A stretch of 64,000 nt of DNA from Prunella strophiata. Its lineage: Eukaryota; Chordata; Aves; Passeriformes; Prunellidae. The position numbers and the translations under genes were made by a program. The notes beneath the pieces are model-generated. The model made no database searches, had not been told where the DNA came from, and was given only the letters and a program-made list of their open reading frames with translations. Location of the stretch: positions 49,419,626 through 49,483,625 of the forward strand of contig JAZBQD010000014.1 of assembly GCA_036583965.1 (NCBI GenBank), in the 5' to 3' direction. Shown in pieces: positions 24,089 through 35,637 of the stretch. Position 1 is the stretch's first letter. Every line of letters starts with the position of its first letter.

Positions 24089-26019
24089 CTATGTCAGTTA
24101 AATCAGAAAGAGGGAGAGTCAGGCCAACAACAAAAACACCTTTCCTGGAGAGATATGATGCTGACCCAGAAATAACACTGAGCTGCCAGGACATCATTGC
24201 TACATTCAATTCGGTTTTTAATAGAGGGAGAATGATCTAGTGGTAGCTGTGCACATTCAGTCATTGTTGTGTCTCCTGCTGTCATGGTGTGTGCTTACTA
24301 GAAGATTTAAATAAGGAAAAGGAAAAATAATGTGCAGTATATTAAATGTTCTGCTTGCTACGCTGAAAAATAGTAGACTGAAACATTTAATCACTGACAG
24401 GCATCATTCTTTTATTATTAATAATCCATATGGAAAGTAGATTGCTTGCAGTAGAATTTTTTCTTATTTTAACTATGCATTTTAATACATTGGGGTATAA
24501 TAATAAAAATAATGCTATGGTCTGCAAAACTGCAAATATTGAAGCACGTTATAGTCAAGGATTTTATAGCAAAGGTTCAGAATAGATTCAGAAGGTAAAG
24601 GACATGCCTTTTTATTCAGGATTTACTCAAACAAAATTCTTCAAGTTGGCAACAAATTTCTCTTGTGTGTTTTTTTTATTTTTTATATCATTGTTGTTAC
24701 AGTTGTGTGAGGTGTCAACAGGCTTTTCATCATTTCTATTATGTACGAAAAATACACAGAAATTACTTCAAATCCTAAATGTAGTAAACATAAATGAGGA
24801 AAGCAAGAAAATTATTCAATTAGAAAGGGTTCATTTTGTTCTTTTCTACCCCAATGGTACTAGGTAATATGACAAAAACATTCTTTGGCCTAACTTTATT
24901 TTCAGTGATATCAGCTCAGCTCATAATTTTTCCCAGGATGCAAATGATGAGGAAAAATTACAAAGCCAAAGCTCAACAGAGTTTAATTGGCTACTTTGGT
25001 ATTTGTATCTCCTAAAAAGCCATCCCCTCAAATTTTTGTGCTAATCAAAAAGTGCATTTTCCATTTGTTGAATTATTAACCTACACTAAACTGACATTAA
25101 GTCAATTTAAATTTACAGCTTGAGTATCCATGTTGTCAGCAGTTAATGTAGAAAAAGATGAAACCATTAAGTTCATATAGAATTCTGAGTGAGCATCATT
25201 TATGTAAATACATAATGGAATATTCTTGTTCTTCTCAGTCAATGGCCAAAAGTGGAAAAAGCTGAGTCCTTCCCAAAGACAGTTGCTCCTTCTCTGTTAT
25301 TCACAAACTCTGTCACACAGTTAAGACAGTGTTTGTGTGTTCAGATCATATATGCATAGTGTTCATTTCAATTTACACAGCAGGAAAAGGAGTTTCTTTA
25401 ATTTTCTCGTAAAACTCCATCTTTGAAAAGACAGTGTGACACATCTAATTGCAATGTGCATAAATTGATAAACACTTTGCTCTGGGATTTTCATATCACC
25501 AGTTAAAATGAAATGTGTATCTGTTCTGTATGGAGTTTAAGTTGAACCTGAACAGTAAGAATGTATTTAATAGTCTGCTTCAATCGTTCTGTGTCATTAT
25601 GTATTACTAAAGATCCCAGAATTTGTCAAATACATTCATTAAACATGACACTCGCAAGGATGGAGTAGGGTTTTTCTTGTACTAGATTTCCATTGGGAAC
25701 AGCATATTTCATGGTGAATTTTTCTTGATGAAGTGATAGCAGTGTTGAGCTATTTTTAAATATATTTCCCATTTTTCTACAGTGCTTATAATGATTGGAG
25801 ACTAATGCAAATGTCACTCCCCATAAAACCGAACTTTTAATGAGAGGAAATTAACCAATTGAGTATTGTTAGCAATATAATTTTAAAAGTCTTTAAGAGG
25901 CTGATTCAAAAAATCTTTCATTAGGAGTCTATTTAACATACATAGCTCTAATCTTCCTACATTAGGTTTCTAAATTGTCTAAGTACAATCTCTAAAACAT
26001 TTCGTATTTTACCTTCTTT
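24089..26019. other. Unique AT-rich non-coding DNA
   Basis: No mobile element is recognised. A 63-codon minus-strand open frame (25626-25817) has a plausible codon mix in its second half but no splice sites and no recognisable family. Confidence 0.45.
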
Positions 26020-26035
26020 AAAAAAAAAAAAAAAA
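26020..26035 (+). repeat. A16 homopolymer
   Basis: An uninterrupted A run, with no associated element recognised. Confidence 0.85.
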
Positions 26036-26141
26036 GACAAAAAATGACTTGTTTATATAGGCTACATCTACAGTATTTTGCTTTGCCTCTGTCAAAGTAC
26101 ATATGTCTACCACACATTGTATATAATTAAAGTGAATATTA

Positions 26142-26159
26142 ATATATATATATATATAT
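26142..26159. repeat. (AT)n dinucleotide repeat
   Basis: Nine uninterrupted AT dinucleotides lie within TA-rich DNA. They are self-complementary. Confidence 0.85.
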
Positions 26160-29100
26160 TGTAGGTTATGCATATGTTGTGCCAGGTCCAATTTGTAAAT
26201 TGCAAAATATTTTCACTGATCAGTTTTTTTCCTTAAGTGCTGGAGTATTCACAGTAAGACATTATTAGTGGGGAAAATGCACCAATGTATGAAAGCTTGC
26301 TGCATAATCATTAAGAATTTTTTCATTTCAGAAATCACACCAAGCAGGGAGGGAGTAAATACGCAGGTGGCTTCATGATGTTTTCTATAGGTTCTGTGTA
26401 ACATAATCATATTCAGGGTATACAGCCTCTGAGAGATTGATTTTGTATGTCTGGCTGTCATACCATGTATTACCACTTTTGTTGTCAGACCTTATCTGAG
26501 AGGAGGAAGATAAATAGGACAAATAAGCATGAATGGCAAGAGAAGAAAATTCCCCAGGAATGCTTCCAGCAGATAACAGATTGTCCTCAGAACCGGTGGT
26601 TTAACTACCAGGCTATGTTTGTGCAAAAACTGCATCTGTTTAACATCCCAAAAACCTCCACACTTTCTGATAAGCATACTGATTCTCCCTGGTAATCAAT
26701 ATACCATTGAGAAAGAACAGCCAACAAGGGAACATGACTAATAGTACCAGCTCATAGCTGGTGCAGACTGTGAATCCTTCTATAATAGCTGATAATTTGA
26801 GGTATCTGGAGACCAAGAATGATGTTTAACAAAACACACTAACTTTTTATGGCATTTTCCTGTAGTACAGGCATCTCATACTTGCACAGGAAGGAAAAAA
26901 AACCTAATTATTAATAACCAATGATAAGAACTAATCAAGTAATATATTAATTAATTTTATTCCATTTCCCATGGTAATATCTCCAGCTCATTTATATTTG
27001 ATTTACATGAAGTATAAATGAACCTTAAGGGCTGTATTAATTAAATAATATTAGGAACTAAAAATATCAGAAAAAAAACAAAACTACATTATGATTACAA
27101 GTAAGAAATTACTTCATCTCAGTCTTTTCCTAATTCTTGTCATACTATTAGGTTTCTGTACATTTGGGGTTAGGACAAAAAAAAAATGACAGGCAAAAAA
27201 ATTAAAAATTTGGATCCTCTATTCCTTAACCTGCTGTGAAAGAAAGTTCTGCAGAACCTTCAATTCTGGTGCTGGACCAGTTTTAAAATTACTGAACACT
27301 TTGTTCCTAATACCCAGTGATATTTATACACTGAAAAATCCCTTTGTCTCTTCATCCAGAATGGTGCCATCAGAAGGATTGTCATGCTGTCTTCCTCTCC
27401 CAAGCCCTTGCTATACATAGAATATTTGCTGAGTAATTGGGATATCTTTTCTCAAATCTTTGCTTAGCCCAGGCAGGGAGAAAACCCAAACCAAACCACC
27501 CCACATCTAAGTTGGTCTATACCCGTTGGGCTAAAAGGCAATAGAAACTGACACACTTCCAATTTTCTTTCAGCATGCTATACATTTTATAGTTAAATGG
27601 ATTTTTGCCATGTTTTAAGGATGATCCAACCAAGCAACACTTGTGAGATATCATCTAGTCTCTATTTCCACTGGGGCTATTGCCAGACAATTTGGCATGA
27701 AAACCATTGAAACAAGCCATGTGTATGGCTTGTAGTCCCAGAAACATGATTGCTTGGGAGTTTTCCTAGTACATATTTAAGTGCTAGAGCTGGAACAGTG
27801 TTTTTAATGTATGCACTTTGCACTTTGTTGTCAAAATGGGTTCTAAGCTGCTGTGCAAATCCTGACTTTATAGTGCTAATCTCAACCTGAATCCATTTTT
27901 CCATGTTGCTGTAAGTTCTTAGGGTTTACAAAGAGCTAAAAAAGGAAGCGACTGAAGTGTCAATAAATTAAACCTTCATTTGTTATCTTTAAAGCCCCTT
28001 ATACTGTTAAGAATCTCCCTATGACAAAAGGAATTGTCAGTCTCAATTTGCTCTATTTTTTTTTTCTCTTTTAAACCATCATGCCTGCTCCTTCTGGATT
28101 TAGGTGTTTGCAACAGAGATACACAAAGAAAATTACTCTGTTTAACAAATTCCTTTGTAGTGGTTTGTACAATTCATTTCTCCCTGGAATAAGACAAGAT
28201 TCCTGGCAGTTGCCATCTCAGAAATAAATCAGGGCTTCCATAATATTTCTTATTGCTTTTGAAGAAGAACTATTCACTGCCAAAGTTCTTGAAGCATTCC
28301 TGGAATCAAGATTTCTGAAAATTCTTCTCAGTCTTCATCAGCCTTGTTAGGTGACTTAAAATGATTCTGAAAATAAAAAGTGTATCAATAGTTCCACCTG
28401 AATTCAACTGCTAGGAAGTACAAACTATCTGTTAGAATATGGACATATTTTAAGGGGAAAAAAATCTAATTTGAATTACGGGGAGAGAGTTACGTCAACC
28501 TTGTAGTGAAAACAAGTTAACATTCAGAAGTACAAATAATCAGTGACTACCTAATATATTTTTAAAATTCTGTAAAGTTTACAGCTGAGAAAAATTTTTG
28601 CTGAGTTAATGACAGTTTTGATTGGAAGTGTGCAGCCACTTAATGCCACAAGCATATAGTAGTACCATAGAAGAAGGTTTATGCAAACATCATTTTGTAG
28701 GGTTGTGTCCGCATCTATAATATTAAAAATTATGTGCTGTAACCATTCTGTGGCCCTAAAATTTAGAGTCGTGGCTCAGGTCACATTAACACAATTAAAT
28801 TTTTCTTCCCTTGTAGAGTGGTAGGAAGAAAGTGTGGAAGAGGCCATTCCCTGCCCTGTCAGCTGGCATTCTGTGGGACTCCTTGCACTGGCACAGCCCA
28901 GAGCTGAGCCAAGAATGCTGGTAATGGTTGGACAGCACACATGGTCTGGGGCAGCTTCACCAGGGCACCTCAGGGCCCCCTTTTACTCAGTAGCAGAGAT
29001 TGTCACTCTGAGGCTAATTTAGTCCCCAAGCTATGCAACAGTAATTCTCTTTTCATTTGGAAAGCTTGATGCCATATATATAAAACCTGCACTTCTCAAT

Positions 29101-30192
29101 CTCAACTCAGATATAGCACTAGAGTGTTCTAGTAACATTAATGTCTAATAAATGAGAAGGGAAGGACACATATGGTGCTCATATTCTTTCATTTTACAGT
29201 CAAACACCATAATAAAAAAATTCTCATAGCCTTGCAGTTCTAAAACCTTATAGACTCAGGATTGCATCATCAGACTTTGCACCATTCATCTACATGAATT
29301 TTTCTTCAATGAAAATTTTTGCAAAGTAGAGTAATGAATTCTAAGACTTTCATGCATTGAGGTCTCAATGAAGAATTAGACATAACTATGAACAGTATAT
29401 ATTTCTAGTTTTTAATTTTAGACTGAGGTTGACTTTGCCAGTTGTCACTCAGTTAAAATAAATACTCTTAAGCCTTACAAATCTCACAGAGCTCAACAGA
29501 GAGCTGGCATGGCTTACATTGGCTAAGTTAGATCTATAGTGGAACAAATCTCTTTTAACTTCTACAAATATATAAGAGATCATTTCAGATGCTTGTACAC
29601 TTACTGTCTTCTCTAAACTAGCTTGTGACATCACAATCTCTTGTTACATATTTTTGGGATTTTTCTTGAAAAGTGTTTAATCAAAAGAAAACAGGAATTT
29701 AATCTCTAGTAATGGAAGATAATTTTCTGAAGAAGCTGGGAATTCTGTGCAACCCTTTGTTTATTGATAATAAATAAGCATAAAGACTTCAGTGATACAT
29801 AAGTTCAACATATTCCTCTAGTAGAAATAAAAAGAAAGATGACGATTCATGTTTTGATGTACATGTTGATCCACATTTTGGTTTTTTTCCAAATACACCT
29901 CCTCAAATTGTTATGATGGATCTTCTGAGCATTATGAAATAGTTCAAGCATCTAACCTGCAGCATATAGCTGAATGCAGTTTTGAATTAAGGGAAATTCT
30001 AATGATCTTTCTACTGAAGAGTTACATTCAACCCAGCCTTGACCAGTGACAGCTACATGTTTGCACAGTTCCCCTTCAAGCTATTTATGGCAGAAGTGCC
30101 ATGAGAGGGCTACGAGCTGCCAAAGTCATTGCTTGTTCATTCATGTCCTGTGCAGTCACTTTTGAGTGTGTCTTTTAAAATTGCTGGAATAC
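26160..30192. other. Unique AT-rich DNA
   Basis: No confident gene or transposon. A possible minus-strand terminal mini-exon at 28328-28366 is described as a finding. The patch at 28830-29010 is GC-richer and holds a short open frame without recognisable features. Confidence 0.45.
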
Positions 30193-30265
30193 CTGGAGAG
30201 GGTGATTGTCGTGGCATTTTTTGGAAGATGTGCAGAGGAAGGGAGAAGTCTGACAACTGCTCCAT
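30193..30265 (-). other. Candidate internal coding exon (73 bp, phase 0-1)
   Basis: On the minus strand, CGTCTCTAACCTTTGACCAG is an acceptor-like stretch with a branch-point-like TCTAAC. It precedes ATGGAGCAG, and the segment ends CTCTCCAG before GTATTC. One frame reads MEQLSDFSLPLHIFQK then MPRQSPSP with one spare G, which matches the phase required by the candidate exon at 24030-24088. All three frames are open here, so the support is the phase agreement and the sites rather than codon use. A further open, coiled-coil-like segment on the same strand (30620-30716, containing LEAKINTLSSNYLLQEEK) might be upstream, but its phase fits only with a weaker acceptor. Confidence 0.22.
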
Positions 30266-33129
30266 CTGGTCAAAGGTTAGAGACGTGCTCATTCCAGTAA
30301 AGTGAGAGGTTAAATAAAGCATATGAATTAATATTCCTGATTAGGTGGCTGGGCTATCATGTGCAGACCATACAGAGAAAGAGTTGCCTCTAAAAGCAGT
30401 ATGTAACTATACACATGTTCAGTTAGAACAAGTTTTGTTTACATCAAGGTGATGTGAATAACCTGGTGTGCCAAAACTTGTGAGCTGCCTTCCTCATGAG
30501 ACAAAGTAACACTTTCACATATTTTGGAGATTCCTAATATTTCAGAATTAAGCGGTCTCTTGGGTCACTTAAACTCAGAAGCAGGTTGCTCTGTTACCTA
30601 AATGTTTAAAGAATTTTACCCCCTGTGAAAATCATACATTTTCCAGTCATTCTGATAGTACTTTTTTCCTCCTGAAGCAGATAATTGCTGCTGAGTGTAT
30701 TAATTTTTGCTTCCAACTTTGAAGAGATGGCATAAGCATATGAAAAAAAGAAATCAAGTATCTTTGGGGTAGGTTCTTATTTCTTTTCCACTGGTTTTCA
30801 GTGCTCAGATTTTTCTGCATGCAAATTTTAAACAAAACACTGGAATATCTCCCAAAACTTAATTTCAGCTTGTGCTATTGGCAATCTGCTGTGTTTTGGC
30901 TAGTTGCATAAGTCATATGGCACTGTTTATGTTAAGTCATATAGCTTTCTTAGAATCAGGGAACATAAAACAGGACTGCATAACTATCGGCAAGCTTGTT
31001 GTCATTATTTGTGATTACCTCAGAAATTAAGCTTAACCAGAAGTAAATAAGGAATAAAATTCAGAACATAAAAACTGCATTAACTTCAGTGATGTATATG
31101 TGTTAAATCATTTATCTCAATAAGGCAAGTATCTTAAATAAGCATATTAATATCCATTCTACATACAAAATTAGAACATTTTATGTTGTCTAGATTATTA
31201 TGGTTGTAAAACATTACTTTTATTGACACTACTATCCTTCAATATATTTAATTATAAATATTTCATATCAATATATTTTGGTTTCTTGTAATTTAATTTT
31301 GTAGATATGGCTGCTTGTACCTAAAATCTTGCTTCCACTTGCAATTTCTTCCTTCAAGTAATGTAATTACTATACAATACTATAGGGGTTTTTACTCCTA
31401 AAATTAATTTGAAAAAGTTCATACCCCTAAAAAAAGTGCTCAGAGGTATGTTCTTAACTAGAAAATAGTGGCAATGAAAACAACAGTTGGCTTAGGCTAA
31501 TAGGCTGCCACATTAATGCTGAGGCAGAGCCAAGACATTTATTTTCAAAGTTGAAAACATTGATCTTATGACAGTGCTCTATTATGATGACTTCATTCCT
31601 ATAATGTCAAGAAATTGATGAAGAGGTAACTGTTTTATCAGATGAATTGTGCTGCAAGAGAGTGACAGATGTTCAGTCTAATAGTATTCATTTGCTTCAT
31701 CCTAAATTGACCTTATTTATCCAATCAGGTGCTAGATTAAATTTTCAAGTCACACTATTTGCAAATGGGACTCTTCATCATAAGGTTAAGTGAAAGAAAA
31801 ATGATAGTGGAATAAGAGATGAAAATGTTGGTCATCTCTTTCCTATTATAAAGGCATTTGGTCTTATTGCTGCATTACAAAAGAAGTGTTTTAAGGTTTA
31901 GGGTTCATTTGATGTGCAATATGTAATTTACATCTAACTTCCACAACAGTGCTGAATGTATCAATTTTCTGTGCATCAATGGAGCAGTCAAAAATATCAA
32001 TATGGTAATTAGAGAAACAGCTTATCTTAGATGAATTGTTGGTTTAGACCATTAACTTCCATAACATGACATTATGAAATGATACAGTCAACAAATAGTT
32101 TAATGTTGCAAAATGTTCTCGAGCTTACCAATATGGTACAAGCTAGAAACTGAGGTTATTCAGAAAGGCAAAATATTCCTATGGTAATTCACTTTTCTTC
32201 TTGATTAGTACTCCTTCAATTTTTGTGGAAGGAGCATTATTTTTTAACAAAGAGGATAGAATCTTTTACTCAAGTCCACTTTTTTCTTCATTTCTCAATA
32301 GTATTCAGATTTAACTTTGAATGTTTTCTTAAAGCCATGACATCCTGGTGCTCTGCAAGTAGGGGCTGCTTGTTTACAGTCCCACTGTGGCCAAAGGAGA
32401 AAGAGTGGCTCCACAGTGCAAGTGAAGAGAAAGCTGGTAAAAGTGTTCTCCACCTTGCTCAGGAGAAGTCTATTTCTACCTAGAGACTACTGAGGAAACC
32501 TAGAGTCTGTCTTAAACAAAGCACCTAAAATAGGATTACTTAAGGCTTACTTTTCACATATTTGAATTTCAAAGTTTTTTTCTCAAATGGCCACTTCACT
32601 GTAGGAACTTCAGCTCCTACAATAAAGTTAAAAATTGGCAACACTCCCAATAGCCCATACCAGGTTTTAACTTCAGAGGTGATGCTGTTCAGAAAACTTT
32701 GTAAAGTATAGTTGTTGCAATTTTTTTCCTTTTAATCCCTTAGGGGGAAGAGTTAATCTAATACACTGAAATTTTAAAATCACATTACATTGTCAGAAGC
32801 ACGTTTCTATTTCCTCAAGGCATTCTTACTGAGATGTTGAATTCACTGTGAAGTTTAACATTTAGTTGTTCTTGTTCTACATGACAAACAGAAATGGAAA
32901 TTGTTATCAGGTCCTCAGAAATAGCACATTTGTAAAAGCACATTTTGAGTTTCTTTAGTAAGCAGACTAAAGAAACTAATCAATTTTTTTGTTCTTGGGT
33001 CACTTAAAGCTATAGATTTTATGAAGCTCTAAGAGCCTGTTTTGCTTTATTTGTATGAGGATGCCTTAAATCAATATTTATCTTTAAGTACTCTTTGAGT
33101 TGCAGTTTCTATAATGCAAGTTTCACATC
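30266..33129. other. Unique AT-rich DNA, possible conserved non-coding stretch 31490-32130
   Basis: No gene or repeat is recognised. The 31490-32130 part is repeat-free, high in complexity and free of homopolymers. It contains several ATTA/TAAT and AGATGAATTGT words, one of them (CAGATGAATTGTGCTG and TTAGATGAATTGTTGG) occurring twice. This is suggestive of regulatory DNA but unproven. Confidence 0.35.
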
Positions 33130-33144
33130 AAAAAAAAAAAAAAA
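33130..33144 (+). repeat. A15 homopolymer
   Basis: A short uninterrupted A run inside A-rich DNA that continues to about 33350. Confidence 0.8.
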
Positions 33145-34596
33145 TAACGGTTTTACTTTCTAATAAAGAAAGAAAAGGAATGGTTTAAGGAAAAAAAAAT
33201 ATTGCAAACATAAAGCATGCAAAGTAAAAATAAGAAGCAGGAGCAAAGCTCAAAAACAAAGGTTAGATAAGGGGTTTTAAACACATTGTTTAGTATGAAA
33301 AAAAAATGAATATGAGTTTAAGTAATGTCATAATGCACGAAAAAAATCCAAAACAGCAAATAGTCAAATAACATTAAAGCCATAGCAACAAATTCAAACT
33401 AGTTTAAAATAGTACTTTCTGTACTATTATTATGCTTTTTAGGACCATTTTAATGCAGTTAAATGAGAACAGTATGAAACCCTCCTTCTTCAGACCTCAA
33501 GCAGAGTTTAGTTACTAAGTGCTGTAAAGCCTGAATATAAAGACTGATCACAAGGCAAAGATGTTGGAAATGTAAGTCTTTGGCAATTCAAATAACAAAG
33601 AAGAAAAAAGCTGCAAGCTGGAAGTTCTCATTCCCACAAAAAATTTAGGGATCCCTGCATCTTAAAGCTGAGGTGTGGTCTCCCATATTCTCTCAGCAGC
33701 AAGAATGGAGGCAGCTTCTGAAAGCACCAGACCATCTGAAAAGCTTTTTGCTGCTCAACACTCCTGCTGTTTTCCTGCTGCTGGCTGACTTCCTCCCTCT
33801 GGGGACAGCTATGGGACATGTGTGACCTGCTGGCTGTAACTCCACTTTATCCCCCTGCTGGTGCTTATAAGATGGACTTTGCTTCACTTGACACCTTTGT
33901 CTCTGACCTCACTAGAGTAGTATGGTAACAACAGCAGCTGCAGTATCACAGTTACTGAACTTAGACATTTCTTTAAAGAAAAACAGGAACTTACAGGTTT
34001 GCTCACAGAGCACTCTCCACTTTTTAGCACATTCAGATTAATTTAGTATTATTTCAGTAACATAAAGATTACACAAGTCCACTCCTACAATACTAACTAA
34101 TAAAAAAAATACATGAAGTACAGTCTGTATTTCTCAAAGTTAAAGTCGGGTGCATTTGACCATCATCTGTTTCTATTTGACATAGTAATTTGGGTTTCAG
34201 CAGTGATTTGATCACAAGAAAATTTTGCAGGTTCTACAAGACAAATAGTTCCTTTAAAAAAGCCCTAATAAAGCCACTGTAGAAGTTGAGACTGCTGTGA
34301 AAATGGGCACTGTACTGTGTAATCCAGATCTAAAGAAAAAAAAACACTGCTAGAATAAAGGGGAAAATTAAGGTGAAAAATACTACTGTGGCTTTGGTTT
34401 TAATTAATTTTTCATAGCATATGATTAGACTTGAATATCTGATCCTCTTCTATTAGGAAAATGAGTATGTGATTGATGGAAAGTGAACATTTTAATATAC
34501 ACCCCCCAATATCTTGGCAAGATACTTTTCTGGGTTCTCTGAATTATCTTCTGCCCCAAAGCATATTCATAAATCATTCAATGTTGATGTAAAAAT
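33145..34596. other. A-rich then GC-richer unique DNA
   Basis: The first part is A-rich. The segment 33630-33900 is GC-richer, and two overlapping minus-strand open frames run through it, one of them glutamine-rich. I see no paired splice sites, domain or LTR-like ends, so I do not call a gene. Confidence 0.45.
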
Positions 34597-34637
34597 GGCT
34601 GGTTTCCACAGAGGCCCTGGCTGGTTTCTGAGGCCCT
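34597..34637 (+). repeat. 22-bp tandem duplication, 2 copies
   Basis: GGCTGGTTTCCACAGAGGCC (copy 1) and GGCTGGTTTCTGAGGCCCT (copy 2) abut directly. The second copy has lost three bases relative to the first. Confidence 0.88.
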
Positions 34638-35349
34638 GGAATGACACTGTAGAATGTTTTATTAAATAAAACTTGTTACAGATTAATCAATCTGAAAAAT
34701 TTAGGTCTTCATTCTAAAAGGAACACTGAAATGCTTGCTAACCTTGCACAGACAGTGGAAATTAATATCTATTCACAGGTTTCAAAGTAGTCTATGTTTG
34801 TCACAAAGCTTCATCAACTTATCAATTAAACTTCAAAAAGCTAACAGAAAGTAATTTGCTGAAACTCCCTGCTATAGCATGTCTGGACACACTGGGAGAA
34901 CCATAGTGTAAAGAAAAATTATAAAATCTTGAAGGAAATAGATCTTATTATTATGATTGTACCAATGTCTTAAATAGTTTTGAGTCCTTTATAGGAAAGA
35001 AGTCCTGGAATTTTATTTCTCTACTTCTTTTCCAGAGTTTTCTGACTCCTTACATGGTAGAAATAATGCTCTCTCCCTAGACAGCTGTTTTGGATGAAGA
35101 TCTAGTGAACACTGTACACAGGGTTTTGTACAGTGCATGCTACAAAGCTCTTAGCAACCTATCTATGGAGTTCCAGGAAAATAATCTGAATTCCACAGTT
35201 CTACCACAATATGCACTATTGAGGTCGACAGAAACTCGTATCCTAGGATCAGGAAGAAGCACAGCAGACTAAACTCCATTTCTTTACACAGTCAAGTAAA
35301 TATTGCCAATTTCAAAGTGATTTTCAAGGGGATTCAAATTTTAAAAAGA

Positions 35350-35637
35350 TCTTTCTAATAGGTTTATAAAGAGTAAGAGGAGTTGAATGAGAGAGAAAAA
35401 CATTCTGGAAGAAAGAGAAGTGCAATGTAAAACAATAGCAAAGGAAAAGGATAGAAAATATTAATAATATGAGGACCAGAGAAGAATAGGGAAATCTAAG
35501 AGATATGCAGATAACAGAAAACAAAAGTGAATAACAAAACCAGATCAGAAAAATGCATATTTAGAAAAAAAAAAAAAAAAATTATTTCTCCAGTTAATTT
35601 ATCTGCATAAACCTGTAAAAAAAAAAAAAAAAAAAAA
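35350..35637 (+). repeat. Purine-rich tract ending in two poly(A) runs (A17 and A21)
   Basis: The plus strand is strongly A/G-biased from about 35350 to 35564 with few C or T runs. It then has A17 (35565-35581), a 35-bp AT-rich spacer and A21 (35617-35637). The bias explains the Leu/Phe/Ser-rich open frame on the opposite strand (35324-35524). No transposon body is recognised. Confidence 0.75.

Noticed and set aside
32105..32165. 21-bp minus-strand segment between an AACCTCAG acceptor and GTAAGC donor
   Set aside because: Microexon-sized, with no neighbouring exons of compatible phase nearby.
33628..33887. Glutamine-rich minus-strand frame with an acceptor-like CCCCAG
   Set aside because: No paired donor and no phase link to other segments. 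Two frames are open together because the patch is GC-rich. It was also tested as an LTR, but no matching flanking duplication was found.
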